Positions 17,004-26,084 are shown, counted from the first letter of the stretch. The stretch is 64,000 nt of DNA from Halosimplex carlsbadense 2-9-1 (GCF_000337455.1 NZ_AOIU01000043.1:1-64000); one strand, 5' to 3'. The notes: generated by a model not told the origin, from the sequence alone. A program made the numbers and translations.

Positions 17004-18449
17004 ATGACCCACATTCTCGCCGTATCTGACTGGCGCTCTCAACCTATTGACGATCTCTACACCATGCTCGAAACTGTAGAACCAACTCCAGATCTACTAC
17101 TGTATGCCGGTGATGACCTCTCACGTTTCAAAAACGCCGATACTGACACAGATCATCTTGCAGAACTTGCTTGCCTCACGAAGCACCAACAATCACTCTA
17201 TGTCCGAGGAAACGACGACCTCCCCCCGTCAACCGGTCCGCAATTCGATTCGGAATTTACCACCGACCTCCACAGGACTCCATACACCTACGAGGATTTC
17301 GTGTTCATCGGTCAGGAAGGATCAACCCAGGGACCTGGTCTCATCACCTATACCGAGGACGACGTCCAGCGACACCTTTCCGAACAACGCGCCGCTTGTG
17401 AAGACAGAACTCCGATTCTTGTCACTCACACACCTCCCTTCGGCATTCTCGATATCGGGAAGCGATTCGGGCAACAACATATCGGGTCGAAGGCCGTCAG
17501 GAGCTTCATAGACGACATCCAGCCCCCAGTCACCGTCTGCGGTCATTGCCATCAATTCGGAGGCAGAGCTGAAACCCTCGAGTACGGCACGGTGATCAAC
17601 ATCGCGTCCCACGACGGAGTAGACGACCCTGGAAGGTACGCACTCATCACCATCGACGCCTCGAACGCGTCTATCGAGTACGAGTTTTACGACACTCGCC
17701 ATCTGCTAGGAAGCCGGCTGACTGATCTCGTCCAGGTCGGGAGAAACCGAGTGGAACAGTTCAGTGAGTTAGGGATCACTAGCCCAGATGAGATTACCGA
17801 AGAACGGCGTTCCGAACTCGAAGCCCTCCCCGGAGCCTCGTCATGGCACGTGGACCGGTGGATTGCTCATCGACAGGCGTTCGAAAACGATGAGGTCGTG
17901 ATTCTAAACAAGTCCGCCTTCGACGACCTTCACGATGCGGAACCTCTCCTCTTGGACATAGAGACGGACCTTCAGCAGGATCGGATCTGGCTGGTCGGCA
18001 CCTACAGTTACCAGAACGATGCGTACCGACAATTCTTCGATCCGGACGACGAGTCAGCACTCCTTCAGGAGCTGTCTGAGTACCTTGATAATCATGGCTC
18101 TGAGCCAATCATCTACTACGGAGGGAACTACTTCGACGAACAGTGTCTTAGTCGAAGATTCGAGGAACACGGCATCCCTGAAGGGATCAATCATCTGGAG
18201 CGGGCACACGACCTCGGGATAACCGCACAACAGGAACTCTTCGGCCCCTTCAATCGGCATAAATTGGACGTCGTAGCAAGCGCGCTCGGCTTTGAATATC
18301 AAGACCCGACCGTCGATGGATTTGTCGTCGGGAGCAAGTACACACGATATCTCCTCGACGGCGAAGAGCCAGACTGGGATCAGCTCAAACAGTACAATAA
18401 CGACGATGTGACCGCACTGAAAACAATCGTCGATCACATCAGATCGTAG
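17004..18449 (+). CDS. Metallophosphoesterase fused to DEDD-type exonuclease (YprB-like)
   Basis: A 481-residue two-domain protein. Residues 1 to about 225 are a calcineurin-like phosphoesterase with degenerate metal motifs: AVSDW in place of DxH, YAGDD, RGNDD in place of GNHD, LVTHTPP and CGHCHQ. A helix-hairpin-helix-like segment (LGITSPDEITEERRSELEAL) follows. Residues about 310-481 are an RNase H-fold exonuclease with DEDD-type acids in LLLDIETD, YYGGNYFDEQCL and YNNDDVTAL. Such an exonuclease would trim DNA or RNA 3' ends. Inverted repeat 1 is 86 bases upstream and repeat 2 lies 60 bases downstream. Inference: a nuclease of the adjoining repair module. The phosphoesterase half may have altered metal use. 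Confidence 0.75.
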   Translation: MTHILAVSDWRSQPIDDLYTMLETVEPTPDLLLYAGDDLSRFKNADTDTDHLAELACLTKHQQSLYVRGNDDLPPSTGPQFDSEFTTDLHRTPYTYEDFVFIGQEGSTQGPGLITYTEDDVQRHLSEQRAACEDRTPILVTHTPPFGILDIGKRFGQQHIGSKAVRSFIDDIQPPVTVCGHCHQFGGRAETLEYGTVINIASHDGVDDPGRYALITIDASNASIEYEFYDTRHLLGSRLTDLVQVGRNRVEQFSELGITSPDEITEERRSELEALPGASSWHVDRWIAHRQAFENDEVVILNKSAFDDLHDAEPLLLDIETDLQQDRIWLVGTYSYQNDAYRQFFDPDDESALLQELSEYLDNHGSEPIIYYGGNYFDEQCLSRRFEEHGIPEGINHLERAHDLGITAQQELFGPFNRHKLDVVASALGFEYQDPTVDGFVVGSKYTRYLLDGEEPDWDQLKQYNNDDVTALKTIVDHIRS

Positions 18450-18509
18450 GCTCGTATACTGATTTGCGAGGAAGTTTTCGTGAACTTGTACTGGAGGCGG
18501 AGAATATCC

Positions 18510-18551
18510 TTAACCAACAATTGGGCCGGGAGTACCCGAATCGTTGGTTAA
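18510..18551. repeat. Long-spaced inverted repeat, copy 2
   Basis: TTAACCAAC at 18510-18518 and GTTGGTTAA at 18543-18551, both arms perfect, with a 24-base spacer. It lies 60 bases after the exonuclease gene and 165 bases before the RecA-like gene. Confidence 0.85.
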
Positions 18552-18715
18552 TCCGACGATACTATCCGCCTCCCACTCTGGAAACGTTCTCGGAAACGGT
18601 CGGACAATAGCAGAAATCAGCTGCCTGGGTTCGGTTCTACACACCTCTCAGCCCTTCCCTGAAACGCGGAAGCGCCACGCCGCGGCTTATCGGGAACGTA
18701 GACAACTAATCAGGT

Positions 18716-19660
18716 ATGGGAGAACACTCAACATCGAACCGATTGGCGGTGGACCAGCCGACACGGGGCGCTGACCGCAATCGGTCCCTTGCGGACCAAG
18801 CTGATCCGGCTACGGACGAGATGCTGCTGCCACAGCTCGACGACGGCATCACGCTGCTCGATGTCGAGGGAGGCCGTGGCGTCCCGATCCTGCAGTCGCT
18901 CGTGCTCGACCACCTCCTCCTCAACGACGGACCCGCCTTCTGGGTCGACGCAAACGGACACGCGACGACGACGACACTCGCCCAGGTCTCCCCTAGCCAG
19001 CGGTTACTCAACCGGATTCACGTCGCACGTGGGTTCACCGCCTACCAGCACTACGGCGCCGTCTGTGATCTTCCGACGGCAGTAAACAAGTCGATCCGGA
19101 CGTCCACCGCAGATTCCGGGGCGGCCGGTCGAGGGGAACCGAGTCGCGACGAGGACACGTCGCCCTACACGCCCGCCCTCATCGTCGCACCGGCCGTCGA
19201 CGTCCAGTACCGTGCCGACGATACTCTCGGTGAAACCCACGCGAAAACCCTCCAGGCTCGAACGCTCGCCCGGTTAGCGACGTTCGCCGAGGGGTACGAC
19301 ATCCCGGTGCTCGTTACGCGAAACGAACGAAACGAATTCACCGAGCCAGTCGCGACGGTCGCCGACCACCACCTGGAGTGCAAGCAGACCCGAATGGGCC
19401 CACGGGTCGTCGGCGAGGACTTCGAGACACTTGTCTATCCCGTCGACGACGGCGCGTACTACCAGACGACGTTCGCATACTGGCAGCAGCTGCTCGCGGC
19501 ACGCGCCACGCAGGTCGGCGTGGAACCGACGACGCCGGCGCCGTCGACGCCGACTCCGGAGGGTGTCGGGACGGGCGTCACCGCTGACGGTGAGACGGTG
19601 GCGGCCACCGCGGATCCCTTGCTCGATGCGTGGACGGCGAGCGGTACAGGAGGCCGATAG
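18716..19660 (+). CDS. RecA-superfamily protein lacking a P-loop (RadA/ImuA-like)
   Basis: A 314-residue protein with the layout of a RecA/RadA core. ITLLDVEGGRGVPILQSLVL occupies the Walker A position but has no GK[ST], so ATP hydrolysis is unlikely. AFWVDANGHATTTTL, the strand PALIVAPAVDVQYRAD (Walker B position) and IPVLVTRNERNEF complete the fold. The C-terminal about 60 residues are disordered and Pro/Thr-rich. Catalytically dead RecA relatives such as bacterial ImuA work with specialised polymerases, and a PolB2 gene lies downstream. The next small gene begins 3 bases after the stop, so the two form an operon. TATA-like GGCTTATCGG at about 18684 has a similar element upstream of PolB2. 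Confidence 0.6.
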   Translation: MGEHSTSNRLAVDQPTRGADRNRSLADQADPATDEMLLPQLDDGITLLDVEGGRGVPILQSLVLDHLLLNDGPAFWVDANGHATTTTLAQVSPSQRLLNRIHVARGFTAYQHYGAVCDLPTAVNKSIRTSTADSGAAGRGEPSRDEDTSPYTPALIVAPAVDVQYRADDTLGETHAKTLQARTLARLATFAEGYDIPVLVTRNERNEFTEPVATVADHHLECKQTRMGPRVVGEDFETLVYPVDDGAYYQTTFAYWQQLLAARATQVGVEPTTPAPSTPTPEGVGTGVTADGETVAATADPLLDAWTASGTGGR

Positions 19661-19662
19661 CA

Positions 19663-19986
19663 ATGGGGCGCACGAACCCGACGTACCGGGATGCGCTCCG
19701 GGCCATCGAAGAGCGTTGGGCGGAGTTCCAACGGGCACTCCGTCGTCGAGACCAGCCGCGCTTCGACCGGCTGTTCGAGTACGCCCGCGAACACGCCGAC
19801 GCGGGCGGGCTGTTGAACCACCAGAACCCGCTCCTGCCGGCGCTGCTCAGCATCGATCTCGAACAGGAGGCCCGCCTCGACGACCACGAGGAACGCCTCG
19901 AGGAGCTCGAAGCCGCGGTCGAGAAGAGAGAAGGGAACCACGAGAGGCGGTCACGCCACGACGATCACGACCAGGAAAGACAATAA
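19663..19986 (+). CDS. Small helical partner of the RecA-like protein
   Basis: A 107-residue charged protein (MGRTNPTYRDALRAIEERWA, FRRALRRR-type helices, then LEQEARLDDHEERLEELEAA), mostly helical with a coiled-coil C-terminus and a basic tail. The ATG at 19663 was chosen because it follows the RecA-like stop by 2 bases; the same frame opens earlier inside that gene. The tight linkage suggests the two proteins work together. I recognise no enzymatic motif, and the name rests on position and composition only. Confidence 0.65.
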   Translation: MGRTNPTYRDALRAIEERWAEFQRALRRRDQPRFDRLFEYAREHADAGGLLNHQNPLLPALLSIDLEQEARLDDHEERLEELEAAVEKREGNHERRSRHDDHDQERQ

Positions 19987-20163
19987 CGATACTCGAAATC
20001 CCATTTCACGATGCACTCGATCGGTCCCGTCGAATGATACCTACATCTCCGCGGTCCAGAGTTCTGTTAAGAGGAGGTCTTTGGATAGAGAGGCAAAATT
20101 TCTACTCAGAGACCATAGTCCTCTTTTTAAAGAAACACGTCTTAACCGATGTTCGCCCTGAGA
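19987..20163. other. AT-rich convergent spacer
   Basis: The spacer between the small helical gene and the convergent minus-strand gene. It includes the T-rich stretch CCTCTTTTTAAAGAAACACG near 20120-20140, which could end transcription. No gene is visible. Confidence 0.4.
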
Positions 20164-21222
20164 TCACCAGTCGACACTGGCTGTGAGATTCCACGTACTG
20201 TTTCGGTTGAATAGGGGTTTGATGTATGTCGCAGATAATCCCTTGAATTCATACTCTCGATCCTCAGACAATCCGTGGTTGTGGGTGAGATCACAGTACA
20301 ACTCGTCGTAATTTGCTAACACCTCAATATGGTGTTCTGCTTCTGATTTAGACCGATCAGGTCCGCTAAGTTCCGATTTGAGATGAGAAAGGAGGTCGTC
20401 GTTGTTCTGTAATGGATTCTCGATAATAAGCCCGTTAACACTTGGGTCGTCGTAGTTCTCCTTGTCCGTAGTGATTTGTTCGGAGACAACTGGTGTGCTA
20501 CCATCTGGTGCATTGAATCCGGTTCGCGGAAGATCGAATGCTGTGGCATTGAATAGTTCATTAAAACCAAAGGCGCGAGCCAACCGTTGATAGAGTGCTC
20601 CAGTGACGGGAACGCCTTCCGTGATGAACCGGAGTTCAACATTTGAAAGGACTTGTTTGTCACGGGATGCTCGGGGAAGTTCCGCCCTGATAAGCAAGTA
20701 TTCGTCTTCGTAGGCGAGGTTGGCAATATAGATGAGGTGTCCATTCTTGTAGGTCGGAATGTCCTCATCAGCGAACCTGGCGTGGGCTTCTCTGACCGCC
20801 GTGGCAAGGTTAGCAGACCCCCGCCCGACGAGTGCCCCACCTAGCTGGTGAACGGTGAACCAAGACGTGCTGAGTCTTCCTACGTTGTGGAGTCTTGCCA
20901 ATCGATCTGTGAACTCATCGACAGCCATATCATCCATCCGTGTTCGGATTTCCATTGAGTTCTCACCGAGGTGGAAAAACGGATGGAACGTCACTGAGTC
21001 ATTGATGTCCGGTGAGTCCGTTCCCTGCGTTCGAATAAGCCGCGGCCCAAAGTCGTTGTAATCAGGACTTGGAAGAGTGACCTCTCCCCGCTGTTCGGGG
21101 AGATCTTGGACTCCATTCTCAAGGGTCTCAATATACGCTTCCTCGATTGTTTGGTCAGTCTGCTCTGCGTGCTCCTTGATTCTCCCGTGGATGGACCACG
21201 GAATATCAACGTTCGGCCTCAT
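20164..21222 (-). CDS. Unrecognised protein with RHH-like N-terminus
   Basis: A 352-residue protein. The first about 35 residues (VDIPWSIHGRIKEHAEQTDQ then TIEEAYIETLENG) resemble a ribbon-helix-helix or plasmid antitoxin-type DNA-binding motif. The rest is a mixed alpha/beta domain with no motif I recognise. The codons are lower in GC than in the flanking repair genes, and the gene runs against them, which suggests a later insertion between the RecA-like operon and PolB2. Inverted repeat 3 lies 139 bases upstream of its start, between it and PolB2. It could be a DNA-binding regulator. Confidence 0.6.
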   Translation of the reverse strand: MRPNVDIPWSIHGRIKEHAEQTDQTIEEAYIETLENGVQDLPEQRGEVTLPSPDYNDFGPRLIRTQGTDSPDINDSVTFHPFFHLGENSMEIRTRMDDMAVDEFTDRLARLHNVGRLSTSWFTVHQLGGALVGRGSANLATAVREAHARFADEDIPTYKNGHLIYIANLAYEDEYLLIRAELPRASRDKQVLSNVELRFITEGVPVTGALYQRLARAFGFNELFNATAFDLPRTGFNAPDGSTPVVSEQITTDKENYDDPSVNGLIIENPLQNNDDLLSHLKSELSGPDRSKSEAEHHIEVLANYDELYCDLTHNHGLSEDREYEFKGLSATYIKPLFNRNSTWNLTASVDW

Positions 21223-21361
21223 ACATCAACATCATACCCCACATACCAGAAAAGTCTTTGGTCTGTATATACCCAGAGTATGGGCTTGGTTGGGGTCGGA
21301 AATAATGGCAAAATCTCTGGTGGTATGAAAGGCCGACATACGACCACCTCAAATCTAGTTC

Positions 21362-21402
21362 TTAACCAACAAATAATGCCAATATCCGGGGTTATTGGTT
21401 AA
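21362..21402. repeat. Long-spaced inverted repeat, copy 3
   Basis: TTAACCAAC at 21362-21370 and ATTGGTTAA at 21394-21402 (one mismatch), spacer 23 bases. It lies in the divergent spacer between the RHH-like gene and PolB2, 173 bases before the polymerase start. That is close to the 165 bases seen at copy 2. Confidence 0.8.
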
Positions 21403-21574
21403 TGCTCGCCAGTGATCCCGGAAATCATCCCGGAAGGGAAAGAGGACGGGCAAAACAACAGAAGAGATGGGTGTCAGAGGCGTTTTGATGCTAGTCGGTT
21501 GAAACTCGGAAACGACACGCTTCGGCTTATTAGACACGCAACCATCCAGTTCGGTAGAGGCGCAAGAGCCGTAG

Positions 21575-23740
21575 ATGTCGTTCACTATCGACTTCCTAGA
21601 CGACGGGCGCGTCCTCGAGTGGGACACTACCACCGACGGCGCCGTTATGACCGAGCGTGATGACTACACCCCCCGCTTCTACGTGGCTCCTCGTGATCCT
21701 GACGCTGACCTTACTCTCAGCGCACTCCAGTCAGTGTACGATCAGCACCCAGACGTCGTCGCGACCGAGATAGTTGCGCGACAGCCAGGCTTTCGGCGAG
21801 ATAAGGAACCACTCCTTGCCGTCGACGTCGCCCACATCGATCGCGTCACCCCACTCGCCCGGCAGGCGCGCCAGCTGTCGGCCTATCCAGTCGGGGATCT
21901 CGCCTGCTTCAACGTCGACTTCTCGCGAGAGTTCCGATACTGTCTGGAGACCGGCGTCGATCCGACGCCGGCGAGCGAGCTGTCGACACTCCGGTTCAGC
22001 GTTCCGGTGACCGAAACGAGCAACGATGTCTATGGGGAGCTGTCCGTTGCCGGCGACACCGTCACCGGCTCGCCGACGGATATCCTGACCGCCGTCCAGG
22101 GGGCGCTCGACGCACACGATCCTGACGTCCTGGTCTGCTCGACGAGCGAGATCGTCCCAACCCTCCACGAGATGGCGACGGACGCCGACGTCGACGACTT
22201 CTCGCTGAGTCGGTGGCCGGATGTGGACTACCAACAGCTGGCGAGCCGGTCGACGTACTCGAGTTACGGTCGCGTCGGCCACTCGCCGGCGCGGTACAAC
22301 GTGCCCGGCCGGGCGATCATCGACAAGTCGAACACGTTCTTCTACGGGGAGACGAACCTTGACGGCGTCCTCGACCTGGTCTCGCGCTCGAAAAAGCCCA
22401 TCCAGGAACTCGCGTGGGCGTCGATCGGGAACGTGCTCACGGCGATCCAAATCTGCGAGGCCAACGACCGCGGCGTTCTCGTGCCGTGGAACTCCTGGCG
22501 TCACGAGTTCTACAAGCCGATGGGGACGCTCCACGACGCCGACCGCGGCGGCTTCATCTTCGCACCTGAGGTCGGCTTCCACGAGAACGTCCACGAACTC
22601 GACTTCACCTCGTTGTATCCGAACATCATCTGTACCCGGAACGTTTCGCCGGACGTCATTCGGTGTGACTGCCACAGCGACCGCGACGACGTCCCCGGCC
22701 TCGGGTACTCGATCTGTGACGACCGTGGCTACCTCGTCGATGTCCTCCAGCCGATCATCGACGCTCGCGACGAGATCAAGGCGGCCATCCGTCGCGAGAA
22801 GGAACGGGACGACCCCGACGAGGACCGACTGGCAGAACTCGAGGGGCGGTCGGGAGCGCTGAAGTGGATCCTCGTCGCCTGCTTCGGCTACCAGGGGTTC
22901 AGCAACGCGAAATTTGGCCGCATCGAGTGCCACGAAGCGATCAACGCGTTCGCTCGTGAGATTCTATTGACGGCGAAACAGCGGTTGGAAACCGGCGGCT
23001 GGCGCGTCGTCCACGGTATCGTCGACTCCATCTGGGTGACCCCGGACCCCGACGTCGACGACGATGACCGCGAGGACCTCGAGACGCTTGCGACGGAGAT
23101 CACGGAGCGCGTGGAGATTCGGCTCGAACACGAAGATCACTACGACTGGGTGGCGTTCGTGCCGCAACGCGAGAGCGACGCCGGCGCGCTGACGAAGTAC
23201 TTCGGGAAGGTCGCCGGCGACGACGACTTCAAGATCAGAGGCATCGAAGCCCGACAGCGCTCAACCCTACCGTTCATCGAGGACGTCCAGCGGGACTGTC
23301 TCGAACGGCTCAATGCCACGCGGTCACCGGACGCGGTGCTCGGATGTCTCGAGCGAGCGATCAATGAACTTCAGGCGGGCAACGTAGTAGTGGAGCGGCT
23401 CGTCGAACGAAATCGTGTCTCCAAGCCGCTGGAAGGCTACTCTCAGAATACTCAGAACGTGGCCGTCTTGAAACGGGCTCGCGACCAAAATCTGGCGATC
23501 CACCCGGGACAAGATATCGAGTACGTGGTCGTCGACGACGAGAAATCGTCGCGAGATCGGGTCGCCCTCGCCCACGAAGCGAGCGAGACCTACGACGCCT
23601 CGTACTACGAGACGCAGTTGGTCCGAGCTGTCGAGAGCGTGCTGTTGCCGCTTGGGTGGGATCGTACAGACATTCGACGGAGGCTCACGGAGACACGAGA
23701 GGTAGAGTTGACGGAGTTCACAGCGGCCCGGAACGACTAA
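21575..23740 (+). CDS. polB: PolB2-type family B DNA polymerase
   Basis: A 721-residue family B polymerase. Motif A is intact (ELDFTSLYPNIICT, about residues 345-358) and motif B is recognisable (WILVACFGYQGFSNAKFGRI, about 430-450). Motif C, normally YGDTDS, reads HGIVDS (about 487-492), so the first Asp is lost and only the second acid is kept. KYFGKVA marks the palm/thumb. The N-terminal exonuclease region has no DxE motif, so proofreading is probably absent. PolB2 proteins are a divergent archaeal branch, some of them predicted to be inactive. The RecA-like, SRAP and exonuclease neighbours suggest a translesion or repair complex. A TATA-like GGCTTATTAG lies at about 21520. The residues favour weak or structural activity. 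Confidence 0.9.
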   Translation: MSFTIDFLDDGRVLEWDTTTDGAVMTERDDYTPRFYVAPRDPDADLTLSALQSVYDQHPDVVATEIVARQPGFRRDKEPLLAVDVAHIDRVTPLARQARQLSAYPVGDLACFNVDFSREFRYCLETGVDPTPASELSTLRFSVPVTETSNDVYGELSVAGDTVTGSPTDILTAVQGALDAHDPDVLVCSTSEIVPTLHEMATDADVDDFSLSRWPDVDYQQLASRSTYSSYGRVGHSPARYNVPGRAIIDKSNTFFYGETNLDGVLDLVSRSKKPIQELAWASIGNVLTAIQICEANDRGVLVPWNSWRHEFYKPMGTLHDADRGGFIFAPEVGFHENVHELDFTSLYPNIICTRNVSPDVIRCDCHSDRDDVPGLGYSICDDRGYLVDVLQPIIDARDEIKAAIRREKERDDPDEDRLAELEGRSGALKWILVACFGYQGFSNAKFGRIECHEAINAFAREILLTAKQRLETGGWRVVHGIVDSIWVTPDPDVDDDDREDLETLATEITERVEIRLEHEDHYDWVAFVPQRESDAGALTKYFGKVAGDDDFKIRGIEARQRSTLPFIEDVQRDCLERLNATRSPDAVLGCLERAINELQAGNVVVERLVERNRVSKPLEGYSQNTQNVAVLKRARDQNLAIHPGQDIEYVVVDDEKSSRDRVALAHEASETYDASYYETQLVRAVESVLLPLGWDRTDIRRRLTETREVELTEFTAARND

Positions 23741-23797
23741 ATGAAGTCAGATATCACTTGAGGTGAGAAAAATCACAAGTGGGCGACGAGGTCGAAT

Positions 23798-23890
23798 CCA
23801 TTCACACTCTGGGGGGTGTTCCATAGAGCAAGACCCCCCAGAGTGTGAATGGAGGAAAATCAATCACACCGAGGGTGGACAACCTATATG
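23798..23890. repeat. ORB cluster upstream of Orc (origin, left side)
   Basis: TTCACACTCTGGGGGGTGT occurs on the plus strand within 23798-23820 and in inverted form at 23830-23852, making a large head-to-head pair. A weaker copy (TCACACCGAGGGTGG, 23864-23878) and a half site (TGTGAATGG, near 23889-23897) follow. Related copies flank the other side of the Orc gene. G-run repeats around an orc gene are the pattern of haloarchaeal origin recognition boxes. Confidence 0.8.
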
Positions 23891-23914
23891 TGAATGGGGC
23901 GAGTTGGTCCGTCC

Positions 23915-25183
23915 ATGCCAAACAACGATTCCACGCAAACAACCGTCGATGAGATATTAAATGTCGACGAGGGGGATAGCGAAGACGAATCGGATATATT
24001 TGAGAAACCGTGGTTGCTCGAGATCGATAACGTTCCTGACGCCAATCGAATCGTCGGACGAGACGACCATATCACGTTCTTGGCCAAGAATCTCCGGAAG
24101 ATGCGGACAAACAGTGTCCCGGATAACGTCCTGGAATGGGGCGAAACCGGGACGGGGAAGACACTAGTTGCTAGACACGTCTGCGAGCGGCTCGAAGCAG
24201 CAACTGAAGGAACGGACTCCCCGATCGTTACTGCGTACATTAATCCGGACCCCATCTCTACGTATACCTCTACCTTCCGAAAGATCGCAGAGCAGGTGAA
24301 CGAAAAGGCAGAGAACCCGCTTGATGTCCCGTATCAGGGGCTCTCAGCCGAGCATTATCGGGATCAGAAATTGTGGCCCGTTGTTCAGCGGGAGTTTTCT
24401 GGCGGCCTCGTCGTCATCATCGATGAAATCGACAAGCACGGAGAAGTCAACGAAGTCCTCTACACATTATCCCGGACACAATCAAAAGACGACGTTGACT
24501 TCCCAGTACTTACAATCGGGATTTCGAACGACATCGAATTCAAAGGAGAAATCGAGTCACGGGTCCAATCGACCCTCCAGCCAGAACACCGAACGTTCAC
24601 ACCGTACGAAGAAGACCAGCTCATTGCAATCCTCGAAAATCGACGGGACGCATTTTACGACGGTGTCCTCGATGACGAGGTGATTCCAACCACAGCTGAA
24701 CTCGCAGCTGAAGAACACGGTGACGCTCGACGGGCAGTGCGATTGTTCCGGAATGCGGGCGAGATCGCCGAGGAAGAAGGCGACGATATCGTGGCCGCGA
24801 ATCACGTTCTCGAAGCTGACGAACTCGTCGAAGTTGAACTCTTTATGGAGATGGTGAAAGGGACTCCGTTGTCCGGAAAATTACTTCTGTTTGCTCTCAC
24901 GCGTCTTGACCGGAATAACCCGGAGAAAGAATGGTTCCGGACGTCAGAGATTCACGAGGTTTACCAAACAGTAGCACGAGACGTCGAAGTAGAGCCCAAG
25001 GGGTACAATCGTGCGCTTGAGCTTCTGAACAAGCACGTGACGACAGGAGTTCTCGAATCGAAAAAGAAGGAAGGCGGAGATCAGGGGAAGTTCAGGTCGT
25101 ATTCGCTCCAAGGAGACGTTGAGAGTACACGAACTGGACTGATCAACTCGACGCCGGAACTCCAGACGTTGATGGGATGGTGA
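23915..25183 (+). CDS. orc: Orc1/Cdc6 replication initiator of the local origin
   Basis: A 422-residue AAA+ protein starting MPNNDSTQTTVDEIL. The start at 23915 was chosen over 23894 because the earlier ATG lies inside an ORB half site and a TATA-like CTATATGT lies about 30 bases before 23915. Walker A GETGTGKT is at about residues 76-83 and Walker B VVIIDEIDKHG at about 165-175. Sensor and arginine-finger segments (IGISNDIEFKGEIESRVQST) and a C-terminal winged helix follow. ORB repeats on both sides make it the initiator for this replicon. Its repeats differ from the palindrome near the other Orc gene at 8.5 kb, so the two probably have different specificities. Confidence 0.92.
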   Translation: MPNNDSTQTTVDEILNVDEGDSEDESDIFEKPWLLEIDNVPDANRIVGRDDHITFLAKNLRKMRTNSVPDNVLEWGETGTGKTLVARHVCERLEAATEGTDSPIVTAYINPDPISTYTSTFRKIAEQVNEKAENPLDVPYQGLSAEHYRDQKLWPVVQREFSGGLVVIIDEIDKHGEVNEVLYTLSRTQSKDDVDFPVLTIGISNDIEFKGEIESRVQSTLQPEHRTFTPYEEDQLIAILENRRDAFYDGVLDDEVIPTTAELAAEEHGDARRAVRLFRNAGEIAEEEGDDIVAANHVLEADELVEVELFMEMVKGTPLSGKLLLFALTRLDRNNPEKEWFRTSEIHEVYQTVARDVEVEPKGYNRALELLNKHVTTGVLESKKKEGGDQGKFRSYSLQGDVESTRTGLINSTPELQTLMGW

Positions 25184-25746
25184 CACCCCCACCCCTCGGT
25201 GTGAATGGTCCCCCATAGGTCACGGCTGTAGTAAAGACGGAGCTGGACTCGGCCCGTAGAAGCTGTTTCGTCCGGCTGAGGTCCTATTACGCCACGGAGA
25301 GCGGCTTACACGTTCTGCCACGATAGCTGACCCGGTCCGCTACTGCCCCGCACCGCAGTTGTAGTTATCTTTATTATACTACAGTCTAAACAACCCTCCG
25401 AATGGGTATATTCTAAAAGGCGAGGCCTTGCGCCGAAGCCGATGCTTCGTCACTGAGGCGAGAACCTCCCTACGGCGAGAGGACTTCTGCTGTTAAGGAC
25501 TTCTTAATCGCGGTACCCTGGGTGGTGGACCATTCACACTGAGGGGTGTGGGGGTAAACGAGGCGTAATCTATCCGCGTGTTGCTCTGTCTTCTCTCGGC
25601 GGGAAGTCTCGTTAGAGAGTGGCGGTTGGTAGCCCATTCACACTGAGGGGTGTCGGGTAAACCGATCCCATTCACACTCTGGGGGGTGTCATCTGCTACG
25701 CTCCGGATCACGTTGAAACGAACATCAGGCTACAGTTCCATCTCGT
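25184..25746. other. Candidate replication origin: ORB repeats and AT-rich element
   Basis: A gene-free region of 563 bases. One inverted ORB lies at 25191-25208 (ACCCCTCGGTGTGAATGG). Three direct ORBs follow at 25530-25550, 25634-25654 and 25667-25690 (CATTCACACTGAGGGGTGT or the GGGGGG version). Two of these continue as GGGTAAAC. Between them, TAGTTATCTTTATTATACTA (about 25363-25382) is an AT-rich stretch suited to duplex unwinding. With the two left-hand copies this gives at least six good boxes around one orc gene. Confidence 0.75.
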
Positions 25747-26070
25747 CTACTCGTCGGGATTCACCGGCCCTTTGTACTTCGACGTCACCGAATCGCCTTC
25801 CCGCCACTGCCAATAGTAGTAGCGGTTGTCGTTGATCTCCTTGATCGTGATCGTCGCCTTCGCCGGCACGTCGTCTGGGAGGTCATCGCGGCGCTCCTCG
25901 ACGCCGGCGCTGTCCGCTTCCTCCTCGAGACGAGCTTCACGCTCCTTGTATTCGGCCAACGCCTCGGCGTAGCTGGCAACGTCCCGAAGATGCTCCGATG
26001 TGGCTTCGTTGAGCGTGTTGACGATCTCCGTTGGGAGGTTCGCCGGTGGGGACGGTGGTTCGTAGGACAT
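25747..26070 (-). CDS. Haloarchaeal DUF6788-like small protein
   Basis: A 107-residue protein. The N-terminus is Pro-rich (MSYEPPSPPANLPTEIV), an acidic helical segment follows (about 20-65), and a C-terminal beta domain has RYYYWQWREGDSVTSKYKGP. That pattern matches the small YYWQWREG domain, probably DUF6788, found in many haloarchaeal plasmids and of unknown function. Inverted repeat 4 begins 15 bases upstream of its start, so its promoter overlaps or abuts the repeat. It sits next to the origin, but no role in replication can be read from the sequence. Confidence 0.7.
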   Translation of the reverse strand: MSYEPPSPPANLPTEIVNTLNEATSEHLRDVASYAEALAEYKEREARLEEEADSAGVEERRDDLPDDVPAKATITIKEINDNRYYYWQWREGDSVTSKYKGPVNPDE

Positions 26071-26084
26071 TGACTTTCTCCGTG

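Noticed and set aside
19431-20186. 251-residue plus-strand frame overlapping the RecA-like gene and its partner
   Set aside because: Arg/Pro-rich low-complexity frame; the other frame carries two well-formed adjacent genes.
21731-22933. 400-residue minus-strand frame opposite PolB2
   Set aside because: Val/Arg/Asp-rich antisense frame produced by high-GC third positions; the plus strand has clear polymerase motifs.
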